Origin: Opitutaceae bacterium
GTDB taxonomy: Bacteria > Verrucomicrobiota > Verrucomicrobiia > Opitutales > Opitutaceae
Direction of reading: 5' to 3'
DNA: 64,000 bases
Assembly (NCBI GenBank): GCA_027482185.1
Contig: JAIXWF010000003.1
Coordinates: 310,001-374,000, forward strand
Below the pieces are notes generated by a model. It had not been told where the DNA came from, searched no databases, and saw only the letters and a program-made list of their open reading frames with translations. The first letter of the stretch is position 1. Each line of letters starts with the position of its first letter. This document shows positions 8,316-16,581 of this stretch, one piece after another. The position numbers were made by a program, and so were the translations under genes.

Positions 8316-11300
8316 TCAGGGCAGGTCGTAGAGTTCAAGCAGCGCCACGCCGGTCGTCGCTCCGGCGCCGGCGACCTGCACCGTGTAGGCGCCCGGTTCG
8401 AGGACCGCGATGCAGGCGGCGTCACGCGAGCCGACCGGCAGGGCGAAGGCCCCCGCGCGGGTGGACAGGGCCGGTACCGTCGCGGCGTCCGGATCGCTGC
8501 CCCAGTTGTCGTTGGTGCGGATCGCCGTCGCCGCGCCCTGCCGGAAAATCGCCAACTGCGGATCCGCCAACAGGCCCGTGACGCCGAACGGCGCCAACCC
8601 CGGCCCCACCGCGCGCACCAGCAGGCGCTTGGGCTCGGGCCCGGATACCACGAACCCGGCGATCAATACCTCGCCCCCGGTGCCGACGCGCGTGCGCGCG
8701 GACAGATTCGCGAGCGCCGCCGCGCCGCTGCCGGAAACCTCGTAGGCTTCGACAAGCGCGACGCCGCCCGCGGCATCCTTGCCCGTCACCTGCGCCGTAT
8801 AGGCTCCGGGCGCGAGCGGCAGCAGGACAGCGGCATCGCGCGCCGCCGGCGCCAGCGCGAAGGCCCCGGCCCCGGCCGCCGTCGCCGCGATCTCGCCCGC
8901 GTTGGCGGCCGCGCCCCAGTCGTCGTTGGCGGCGAGGTTGCCGCTGTTTCCCGCCAAGGTGAGCACCGGGTCCGCCAAGGTGCCCGCGACGCCGAACGCG
9001 CCGAGCGCGGGCCCGATTCCTCGCACCAGCAGCCGCGGCGCCGTCCCGGGGCCAACCACGAAGCCCACGATCAAAGTCTCGCTGCCGCTGCCGGCCCCGG
9101 CGCGCACCGACAAATTCGCCAGCCGCGCCGCGCCCAACACGATCCGCGCGTCGGCCGAGACGACCGCGCCGGCGGCATTGGTGACCGTCACGCTGTACAC
9201 GCCCGCATCGGCAGTCTGCACCCGAGGCAGCGAGAGTGTCGCTGCCGTCGCGCCGGGAATCGCGGCACCGTTGCGCCGCCACTGGTAAGCGACGGGGGTC
9301 GCGCTGGTCGCGGCTACGGTCAGGCTGGCCGCCGCACCGGCCGCGACGGTCTGGAAAGCGGCCGGCTGCGTCGCGATGACCGGCGGCTCGGCCAACGTCG
9401 CCGTGCGTACCACGAAAAACGGATACGACGACGCCATGGTCTCGTAGCTGATGATGCCCTGCGCCCCGCGCGGCGGCCCGGCGGCCGCGGGCACGGCGTT
9501 GTTGACGCCGAACTCGAGCAGCCACGCGCTCGTGGGCGCCCCGCCGCCGCCGCCGCGCAGCGCGGTCGACGACCAGTAGGCGGTGGCCGGCGTGGTCGCG
9601 ACGGGAAACAGCACGCGGTTCACCGGCGCCTGCGCGGCAGCTGCCTGCGTGGCGGTCGTCAGCGTGTAGTCCGTGAGGGTCTGCAGTTCCTTGATGTTGG
9701 GCAGGCGCCAGTCCGAGTAACCGGCAAGTGTCAGGCCCTCGGCGAAGGCCAGCGCGGCGGACCACGTCATCGCCGGCGCCGGGACCTGCGACCACATCAG
9801 GCGCGTGTCGAGGTCGGTCACGGTGCCGTCGAGGTTGTTGACGTAGTGGTGGCCGTTGCCCGGGCGGCCGCCGCGGACATAGCGCGCGTGATAGCGGAGC
9901 GTGCCGCCCGCGGACACCGTCTCGGCCTTCGGCTTCGGGCCGAGGCCGCCGCCCCGATTGAAGCACCAGACGCGGGTCGCATCGGCGCCGTAGATATCGC
10001 TGGTCCACCAGTACTCGGCGGCCCCGGCGGGGTTGGCCGGGAAGTACGTCGCGTTGAACGCGGGGTTGCCGTTGAAATTGCCGAGGCTGAAGAGCTCCGT
10101 CGGCGTCGGCAGGCGCCAATCGCCGTAGCCGCCGGTGGTCACGCTGCCGGCGCGGGCCACGGCGTTGTCCCAGGTCGTTTCCCCGGCGTCGACTTTCTGC
10201 CACATCAGTCCCGTGACGCGATCCGTGATGGTGCCGTCGCCGTTGTCCACATACGCGGGCGGATTGAGGGTGTAGTCGGAATCCTCGCCGAAGACCGGCG
10301 TGGCGTCGACGGTTTGGTCGGTATCCGGCAGCCGCGCGAGGCTCGGTCCGGCCATCGGGTAGGCCGTGAGCCGGTTGTTGTTGCTGTTGTAGGTCGTGGT
10401 CGTGGGCGGGATGTCGGGCAGGCGCCACGTCACCGTCATCGTCTTCGGGTTGGCCGCGCGGTTGAGCCGCCAGCAGAGGTCGTAGGTGGCGTTGCCGATC
10501 GCGATGCGCATCAGGTACTGGTCCGGCGACGGCGTCCCCGCCGGATCCTCGGCGAGATGCCCGGCGGCATCGGCCGCGAGCGCGACGGGGTGGCGGAAGG
10601 CGCGCACGCTCGCGCCCGGCACGGCCCGCGCGGTGTAGCCGCCCGTGCCCGAGGCGCGGATCGAACCCACCGTCGGCTGGCCGTCGACCTGACCGCCGTA
10701 GTTGATCACCGTGCCGTGGAACGCCGTCGGCAGATACGGGCTCTGCGGGCCCGCCGCGGCGCTGCCGACCGCATGGTAGTGGTAGCGCCAGACCCCGTGG
10801 TCGTGGCCGCCGTCGGCGTCGAGCGGCAGGCGGGCGGTGCCGTCTGGCTCCGTGTAGCCGTAGATCGGATACCCGTCGAGGGCCCAGGCCACGGGCTGGC
10901 CCGCGCCGACGACGGCCTGCAGGTGCACGGGCGCGAGATGGTAGTGGTAGTCGTCCGCGAGGCCGCAATGGCCGCCGTAGGCGTCCAGTTCGCCGATCTC
11001 GTAGGATACGCGGCCGGTGTTGTTCCGCGGGTTGAAGATCGGGATGCCGTCGGCGCCGATGGCGATCGCGCCGCGCTGGAAGTTGCCCGCGGAAATCGGG
11101 ATCGGCGCCGCGGACGGCACCGGCACGAGCGGCAAGCGCCAGACATTCGGTTTGGCGAAGCCGATGGACCCGGCGTCCCGCTCGGGATTGGTCGTGCTCC
11201 CGAAATAGGAAACCGGCACGGGAATCTGCTGCTGCCACGACGTGATGCCCACCATCAGATTCGGCATGCGCGCGGGGTCCGGCAGGCCGTCCGATTCGAC

Positions 11301-11561
11301 GTAGAAGGTCGTCGCGTCCCAGTACGCGCGCACCTTCGGCCGGAAGGCGCCGAACGAAGAGGCCATCGTCGGCCCGTAACCCGCCGGCGGCGCCGCGGCC
11401 ACCGCGGGGCTCGCGCCGTCCGCGCCGGTCTGGGCGCGCCACGCCGCGATCATGGCGTCGAGCTCGGCGTTGCCGTGGCTGCCGTCGTGGGCGAACGCCG
11501 GCAGCGCGGGCAGCAGCAGCGCGACCGCGCAAAGGAGAAATCGGAGGAGCGGCGAAAACAT
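8316..11561 (-). CDS. Secreted YHYH-domain protein with two DUF1566/Lcl domains, Ig-like domain and C-terminal modules
   Basis: 1081 residues from ATG 11561. Signal peptide LLRFLLCAVALLLPALPAFA. The first 350 residues form a YHYH domain with the diagnostic DDYHYHLAP and WRYHYHAVG motifs and conserved DGYPIYGY. Two DUF1566/Lcl C-terminal-like domains follow (DGTITDRVTGLMW...GDWRLPT and DGTVTDLDTRLMW...SDWRLPN), then an Ig-like domain (PAAFQTVAAGAAASL...YQWRRNG) and two copies of the approximately 125-residue envelope module (LLVRGIGPALGAFG, LLVRAVGPGLAPFG), ending LLELYDLP. YHYH proteins are exported and of unknown biochemical role; DUF1566/Lcl domains occur in adhesins. The frame is open upstream of 11561, but the signal peptide fixes this start, 13 bases past the previous stop. 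It is gene five of the six-gene run. Confidence 0.88.
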   Translation of the reverse strand: MFSPLLRFLLCAVALLLPALPAFAHDGSHGNAELDAMIAAWRAQTGADGASPAVAAAPPAGYGPTMASSFGAFRPKVRAYWDATTFYVESDGLPDPARMPNLMVGITSWQQQIPVPVSYFGSTTNPERDAGSIGFAKPNVWRLPLVPVPSAAPIPISAGNFQRGAIAIGADGIPIFNPRNNTGRVSYEIGELDAYGGHCGLADDYHYHLAPVHLQAVVGAGQPVAWALDGYPIYGYTEPDGTARLPLDADGGHDHGVWRYHYHAVGSAAAGPQSPYLPTAFHGTVINYGGQVDGQPTVGSIRASGTGGYTARAVPGASVRAFRHPVALAADAAGHLAEDPAGTPSPDQYLMRIAIGNATYDLCWRLNRAANPKTMTVTWRLPDIPPTTTTYNSNNNRLTAYPMAGPSLARLPDTDQTVDATPVFGEDSDYTLNPPAYVDNGDGTITDRVTGLMWQKVDAGETTWDNAVARAGSVTTGGYGDWRLPTPTELFSLGNFNGNPAFNATYFPANPAGAAEYWWTSDIYGADATRVWCFNRGGGLGPKPKAETVSAGGTLRYHARYVRGGRPGNGHHYVNNLDGTVTDLDTRLMWSQVPAPAMTWSAALAFAEGLTLAGYSDWRLPNIKELQTLTDYTLTTATQAAAAQAPVNRVLFPVATTPATAYWSSTALRGGGGGAPTSAWLLEFGVNNAVPAAAGPPRGAQGIISYETMASSYPFFVVRTATLAEPPVIATQPAAFQTVAAGAAASLTVAATSATPVAYQWRRNGAAIPGATAATLSLPRVQTADAGVYSVTVTNAAGAVVSADARIVLGAARLANLSVRAGAGSGSETLIVGFVVGPGTAPRLLVRGIGPALGAFGVAGTLADPVLTLAGNSGNLAANDDWGAAANAGEIAATAAGAGAFALAPAARDAAVLLPLAPGAYTAQVTGKDAAGGVALVEAYEVSGSGAAALANLSARTRVGTGGEVLIAGFVVSGPEPKRLLVRAVGPGLAPFGVTGLLADPQLAIFRQGAATAIRTNDNWGSDPDAATVPALSTRAGAFALPVGSRDAACIAVLEPGAYTVQVAGAGATTGVALLELYDLP

Positions 11562-11574
11562 GGGGACGCGGGGT

Positions 11575-12669
11575 TCAGGGCAGAACATAAACTTCCACGA
11601 GCGCGACGCCGGTGCCGCGCGCCGCACCTTCGACGCGGAACGTGTACGCCCCGGGCTCCAGCGTGAGCACGAGCGCACTGTCCCTGCTCCCCGCCTCGAG
11701 CGGAAACGCGCCCGCACGTTGCGCCGCCGCCGCAACGGCGGCCCCTCCGCCGCCCTCCTGCCAATTGTCGTTGGCGCCGACCGGCGCGCCGCCGCGTTGC
11801 ACGGTGAGCACGGGATCCGCCAGCAAGCCGCCGACCCCGAACCGCGCGAGGCCCGGCCCCACCGCGCGGACCAGCACGCTGCGGCTCGTGCCGCCGGCGA
11901 GCACGAAACCGGGAATCACCGCGGCGTCGTCCAAGCCCACCATCGCCCGCGTGGAGAGGTTGGCCAGCTGGCCGGCGCCGGCACCCGCCGCCGCCACCGG
12001 CAGAATCTCCGCGGGCAGCTGCGTCACGTCGAGGTCGGGCACCGTGTTCCAGCGCTTTGCGTGGCCGCGCGGGGCCGCGACGGTGGTGCGGAGGACGACG
12101 GTGTTGTCGAGGTTGAGATCGCCGGTCCAGATGAAGCGGGCGCCGGCGAAATCCGCGGCGACGTAGTCGCCGTCCGGCCCCACCCGCTCCGCCGGATACT
12201 CCGTGGCGAACTCCCAGGCGCGGTCGTCGAAATCGGGCGCGTACCAGCGGTCCGGCAGCGGGATCCGCTCGACCACCGGACCGTTCGGTCCGGTCCCGAG
12301 CGGCCCGCGGAAGAACGCCTTTGCCTTCCAGCGCGCGTCCGTGACGGTGCCGTCGCCCAACCTGAGGATGAAGCCCGCGTCGCCGATGCGGTCGCCGTAT
12401 TCGTAACCGCTGGCCGGGGCGGCGTTGTCCTTGGCGAGCACCGCGATCGTAAGCGGATACTCCGGCAAGATCCGGACGGAAATCTGGTTGTGCGGCAGGA
12501 AGTCGATCGCGTCGGCGGCCACGAGCTTCCCGTTGACGAAGATCGCGCACCAATTGTCGGCGTAGGCATGCAGCGTGATGGTATCGGCGACCGTCGGCTT
12601 GACGGTACCGGCCGGCTGGGCGAACGCGGCCAGAGCAAGCCACGGGAACAGTCCAAGGAGTCGTTTCAT
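11575..12669 (-). CDS. Secreted protein with one C-terminal envelope module, N-terminal domain unassigned
   Basis: 364 residues. A short signal peptide (MKRLLGLFPWLALAAFAQP) is followed by a beta-rich region of about 200 residues reading ITLHAYADNWCAIFVNGKLV and ARFIWTGDLNLDNTVVLRT. This resembles galactose-binding or cohesin-like sandwich domains, though I cannot name a family. One copy of the approximately 125-residue envelope module (VLVRAVGPGLARFG, then NDNW) closes the protein, which ends VEVYVLP. Its ATG overlaps the stop of the upstream phosphatase gene (ATGA at 12666-12669), a strong sign of translational coupling. Likely exported and envelope-associated; substrate unknown. Confidence 0.82.
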   Translation of the reverse strand: MKRLLGLFPWLALAAFAQPAGTVKPTVADTITLHAYADNWCAIFVNGKLVAADAIDFLPHNQISVRILPEYPLTIAVLAKDNAAPASGYEYGDRIGDAGFILRLGDGTVTDARWKAKAFFRGPLGTGPNGPVVERIPLPDRWYAPDFDDRAWEFATEYPAERVGPDGDYVAADFAGARFIWTGDLNLDNTVVLRTTVAAPRGHAKRWNTVPDLDVTQLPAEILPVAAAGAGAGQLANLSTRAMVGLDDAAVIPGFVLAGGTSRSVLVRAVGPGLARFGVGGLLADPVLTVQRGGAPVGANDNWQEGGGGAAVAAAAQRAGAFPLEAGSRDSALVLTLEPGAYTFRVEGAARGTGVALVEVYVLP

Positions 12670-15164
12670 GGCACTTCGTAAATCTCCACCAGGGCCACGC
12701 CGGTGCCGCCGCCCACGCCGCTGACCTGCGCCGTGTAGGCCCCGGGGGGCAGCGTCACGAGCAGCGCCGCGTCGCGCGAGGCCGGCGGCAGGGCGAACGC
12801 GCCGACCTGCGCGCCCGCAAGCCCGAGCTGGGCCGCGTTGGGCGCGGCAAGCCAGTTGTCGTTTTGCTGGAGCGCCGCGGCGGTGCCGTTGCGGAAAAGC
12901 GCGAGCTGCGGATCGGCCAGCACGTCGCCGACGCCGAACGCCGCCAGCGTCGGGCCCACGGCCCGGATGAGCAGCTGCTTCGGTGCGTCGCCCTGGATGA
13001 CGAAACCGGCGATGAGGATATCGCCGCCGGTCCCGACCCGCGTGCGGGCGGACAGATTCACGAGGCGCGCCGCGGCGGGGGCGGCGGCGGTATCGTACGC
13101 CTCGACCAGGGCCACGCCGGTCGCGGCCGCCTTGCCCGTCACGGCGGCGGAGTAGGCGCCGGGGGTGAGGTTGGCGAGCAGCGCCGCGTCGAGGCTGTTG
13201 GCGGCGAGCGCGAAGGCGCCGACGCGGGCCGCCACCGCCGCCGTCTGGTTGGCGTTGGTGCCGCGGGACCAATCGTCGTTCGCGGCGACCACCGCGCCGC
13301 CCGCGCCCGTCAGGGTCAGGACCGGATCCGCGAGGGCGCCGCCGACGCCGAAGGCTCCGAGCGCCGGCCCGACGCCGCGCAGCAGCACGGGCAGCGGTTC
13401 GCCCGGACCGACGACGCAGCCGACGATCAGGGTTTCGCCCCCCGAGCCCGCGGCGGATCGCACCGAAAGATTGACCAGCCGGCTGGCGCCGATCGCCAGC
13501 GTCGCCGGCGCGGACACGGTCGTGCCCGCCGACGTCGTCACGGCCACGGTGTAGACCCCGGCGTCCGCGGCCTGCACCCGCGGCAGCGAGAGCAGGGCGC
13601 CGGTCGCGCCGGGCAGATCGACGCCGTTGCGTTTCCACTGGTAGGACAGCGGCAAAGCGCTGGCGGCGCCGACAGAGAACGTCACCGCCGCCCCGGCCGA
13701 GACGGTCTGCGAGCGGGGCTGTTCCGAAATCACGGGCAGGCCGCCCTGGTCCGCGGCGGCGGCGAGCGTGTAGCTGTACGCGATCTCGCCGTTGCGCCGG
13801 CCGCCGGTCTCGTCCGCCGGCAGATATACGCGCACGTAGTCGACCTTCACGCCGGCGGGGCCGACGGTGACACGGGCGTAGCCGGAGTTGGGGAAACATT
13901 CCCCGGTGGCGTAGGCGTCGGAGTTGAACAGCGAGTAGTTGGGATCGGCGGGATTGCCGAGCGACTGGTAGACGACGCCGTCGAGCGACTGGCGCACGAA
14001 GATATGGTCGTGGCTCTGGAAGAAGACCGTGACCTTGTTGGCCGCCATCAGCTGGTGGATGGGCAGAGCCCAAGTAGGCCGGCGGGCGGCGAAGCCGGGC
14101 GTGCCGTTGTTGTTCTGGCCGCCCCACTCGTACTTCAGCGCGACGTCGATGCCGCCCCGTTGCGTGCCGAGGACGTGGTGCGCAAAGACGAATTTGTATT
14201 TCGCGCGGCTGGTCTCGAGCGTGGTCTTGAGCCATTGGTACTGCGCCTCGCCATGCGTGACGTTCCAGAGGTCGGCGGTCTTGGGCCCGCCGTAGAAATC
14301 GCCGTCCACCACGACGGGCGAACCCCAATAGGGATCGAGCGTCACGAACAGCGCGTCGCCCCAAGTGAACGCGAAATAGTTCCGCAGGAGCCCGATGTGC
14401 TCCACGGTTTCCGCGTTGCCGGTGTAGAAACCGTCCGGGGCCGGCTGCGGATAATGCGAATTCCGGGCGTTCTGCGCCCACACCGCGACATTGTTGGGCG
14501 TGCCGTCGAGCAGGTACCGCGCGGCCTGCTCGTGGTTGCCGTTGACGAGGAAGATCGCCGCGGCGCGGCCGAGGACGCCGAGATACGGACGCTGGATCGT
14601 GTAGCGTTCGACCACCTGCGCCTGCGTGACCGCGCGGGGATTGGCCTGGTTGATGGTGTCGACGCTGAAGTCGTCGCCGAGGGTGAAGAAGAAATCGGGT
14701 GTATCGCCCGCCACCGTCTGCATCATCCGCGTGTAGAGGGCGGAATCGAACATCTGGCGCGCGCGTTCCGGATGGGAATCGCCCTGCACGCCGAACACGA
14801 AGGTCGAGCCCGGGGCCCGACGGGTCATGAACGAAGCCTCGGGCGCCGCGTCGTAGACGGCGGCCCCGGCCGGCCGGAACCGGATCCGGTAATAGTAGCG
14901 CGTGTCGGGCTGCAGGCCGGCGAGCGCGATCTCCAGCGGCCGGCCCGCCGCCAGCGCCGCCGGCGCGGACTCGGCGGCATAGGCGCCGGACCGCGTCCCG
15001 TATTCGAGATAGACGGACAGATCCGCCGGCGCGAGCAGGTTGGCGGCGACGGCATTGCCTGTTGGCCGGCCGAGCACGAGCGTGCCCGGAAAATCGGCGG
15101 CGCGCAGGGCCGCGGCGCTTCCGAGGAGCGCCGCGAGCCGCCAGACGGTTCCGAATTTCGCCAT
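12666..15164 (-). CDS. Secreted purple-acid-phosphatase-like metallophosphoesterase with Ig-like and envelope modules
   Basis: 832 residues. Signal peptide to about residue 22, then an FN3-like N-domain (LEYGTRSGAYA...TRYYYRIRF). The calcineurin-like core follows with motifs in order GDSH, LGDDF, VNGNHE, FAHHVLG and FFQSHDH (residues about 130-385), the expected dinuclear metal ligands. The last motif is SHDH where GHxH is usual. After the enzyme come an Ig-like domain (PRSQTVSAGAAVTF...YQWKRNG) and two envelope modules (LLRGVGPALGAFG, LIRAVGPTLAAFG), ending VEIYEVP. Expected reaction: hydrolysis of a phosphomonoester or diester outside the cytoplasm. It starts 22 bases after the upstream Cys/His protein stop and its own stop overlaps the next ATG. 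Paralogue of the 16559-19186 product. Confidence 0.9.
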   Translation of the reverse strand: MAKFGTVWRLAALLGSAAALRAADFPGTLVLGRPTGNAVAANLLAPADLSVYLEYGTRSGAYAAESAPAALAAGRPLEIALAGLQPDTRYYYRIRFRPAGAAVYDAAPEASFMTRRAPGSTFVFGVQGDSHPERARQMFDSALYTRMMQTVAGDTPDFFFTLGDDFSVDTINQANPRAVTQAQVVERYTIQRPYLGVLGRAAAIFLVNGNHEQAARYLLDGTPNNVAVWAQNARNSHYPQPAPDGFYTGNAETVEHIGLLRNYFAFTWGDALFVTLDPYWGSPVVVDGDFYGGPKTADLWNVTHGEAQYQWLKTTLETSRAKYKFVFAHHVLGTQRGGIDVALKYEWGGQNNNGTPGFAARRPTWALPIHQLMAANKVTVFFQSHDHIFVRQSLDGVVYQSLGNPADPNYSLFNSDAYATGECFPNSGYARVTVGPAGVKVDYVRVYLPADETGGRRNGEIAYSYTLAAAADQGGLPVISEQPRSQTVSAGAAVTFSVGAASALPLSYQWKRNGVDLPGATGALLSLPRVQAADAGVYTVAVTTSAGTTVSAPATLAIGASRLVNLSVRSAAGSGGETLIVGCVVGPGEPLPVLLRGVGPALGAFGVGGALADPVLTLTGAGGAVVAANDDWSRGTNANQTAAVAARVGAFALAANSLDAALLANLTPGAYSAAVTGKAAATGVALVEAYDTAAAPAAARLVNLSARTRVGTGGDILIAGFVIQGDAPKQLLIRAVGPTLAAFGVGDVLADPQLALFRNGTAAALQQNDNWLAAPNAAQLGLAGAQVGAFALPPASRDAALLVTLPPGAYTAQVSGVGGGTGVALVEIYEVP

Positions 15165-15186
15165 GACTCAGCCTAGCGCCCGCGCA

Positions 15187-16581
15187 TTACGCGAACCCGC
15201 GGGAAAGGATTAACAGGCGGTAATTTTTCCCCCTGCCCCGCGACCGCTTGCGGCGGTAGACCTGCACCCGCACCGCGTCGCTGTGCCGGTAGATCGCGGC
15301 CACGTCGCCGAACCGCATCAACGCCCAGGGCACGAGAGGGCTCACCCCGTTTTTGGTGAAGACCAGTTCTCCCGCCACGTGCACGCAGGAGTGCAGGACT
15401 TCGCCCGCGGGGCCGAGAAAACAGACGAGGTCGCCGAGTTGCTCCGCCCGCGGCACCGGGTCGTACCCCTGCGTCAATTCGAGAAACGAGGGATACGGTT
15501 CGATAAAATAGAATCTGGGCTGCGGGGCGAAGAAGTTGAGCGCGGTCCAGTTGCAGTCGGGCATTCGGCCGCCGATCGCATCGCCGAGCCCGGGAAAGGT
15601 ATTCAAACGCAGACGGGCCAAAGGCGGCAGCAGCAAGGCGGCGTCGACTGTGCGTCCGCTTCCCGCGGCCGCGAGCGAACGCAGGAAAGGCAGCGCGGCC
15701 TCGCTCCTGCCGGCTGCGCTCCAATAGTCGACAAATTCGGACTCCCGGCCGGCCGGCACCCGTACCGTCGCCGAAACGGTCTGGAATCGGCCGAACGACC
15801 GTTTCGCCGCCACCACCTCCGCCCGGCTGCCCGACGCCAGGATCAGGGCGGGCAGGTCGCTGAACACCCGCGAACCGCCGCGGCGCCAGATCAGACGACG
15901 AAACAGGTCGCGCTGCGTCGCGGACAAGCCCGCCGCCGTCGTCTCCGGATCGCCGACGACCACCTGCGGGTGTCGATGGTACTGGTTCGAATCGCTCCTT
16001 CCGAGCTCGGCGTACAGCCGATCCCGCACGTCTCCCCCCACGGCCAGCAGCTGCTCGACCGTCAGTCTCACCGCCACCCCGGACCCGTCGAGCGCCATCT
16101 CCGCGCCGCGCATCAGGTCGGCCGTCGCCTCGTCGCCGAGACCGCAACGCCGCAGCCGCTCGGCAGTCCCGCTGAGATCCAAACCCGGAAACCGCCAGAT
16201 CGGACGCTGGTCGGCGACGGCGGCGGCTTCCAGAAACGCCTCCGTCGGCTCGAGGAAGAGATCCGTCGCCTCGAGTTCGCCCCACGGACCCACCTGCCGC
16301 AGCCGGCTTGCCTCGCGCCCGCCGGGCACGGCCGAAAATTCGGGCTCGGATCCGTCCGCCGCCGTGTGGTCGAACCACGCGGCCACTGCGACCGCGCCAA
16401 CCAGGCCGACCCACCGGATCCACGTCCCGAACGCTCCCCGGATCCGGTGCGTCGCCGCCGGCCGCCGGAGTATCGAGCGTTTCGGCCCCGCCGCCCTCGA
16501 CCGTTCCCGGTCCAGGCCGCCGGCCGGCCAACGGTCGGGCCCCGATAGCCTCGCCGGTTCAATTCGCCGGCTGGATGACAT
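15187..16581 (-). CDS. Membrane-anchored protein with NlpC/P60-like Cys/His domain, uncharacterised
   Basis: 464 residues. A basic N-terminus precedes one membrane segment (WIRWVGLVGAVAVAAWF, about 53-69), so the bulk faces the periplasm. The middle (about 85-330) is helical and unassigned. The C-terminal part has the arrangement of a papain-like/NlpC-type hydrolase: Cys343 in PDCNWTALNFF at the start of a helix, then GDLVCFLG, then LHSCVHVAGELVFTKNG with His397 or His401 as the possible base, and a final PWALMRFGDVAAIY. Possible activity is peptide or amide hydrolysis in cell wall or acyl transfer; this is inference from motif spacing. Its start overlaps the end of the upstream phosphatase gene by 23 bases, so it belongs to the same operon. 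Later in-frame starts are possible but would cut into the segment before the membrane helix. Confidence 0.72.
   Translation of the reverse strand: MSSSRRIEPARLSGPDRWPAGGLDRERSRAAGPKRSILRRPAATHRIRGAFGTWIRWVGLVGAVAVAAWFDHTAADGSEPEFSAVPGGREASRLRQVGPWGELEATDLFLEPTEAFLEAAAVADQRPIWRFPGLDLSGTAERLRRCGLGDEATADLMRGAEMALDGSGVAVRLTVEQLLAVGGDVRDRLYAELGRSDSNQYHRHPQVVVGDPETTAAGLSATQRDLFRRLIWRRGGSRVFSDLPALILASGSRAEVVAAKRSFGRFQTVSATVRVPAGRESEFVDYWSAAGRSEAALPFLRSLAAAGSGRTVDAALLLPPLARLRLNTFPGLGDAIGGRMPDCNWTALNFFAPQPRFYFIEPYPSFLELTQGYDPVPRAEQLGDLVCFLGPAGEVLHSCVHVAGELVFTKNGVSPLVPWALMRFGDVAAIYRHSDAVRVQVYRRKRSRGRGKNYRLLILSRGFA

Noticed and set aside
5415-11666. About 2000-codon open frame on the plus strand across helicase, sigma and YHYH genes
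   Set aside because: Arg/His/Pro-rich composition and no domain; the minus strand holds well-recognised genes across the whole span.
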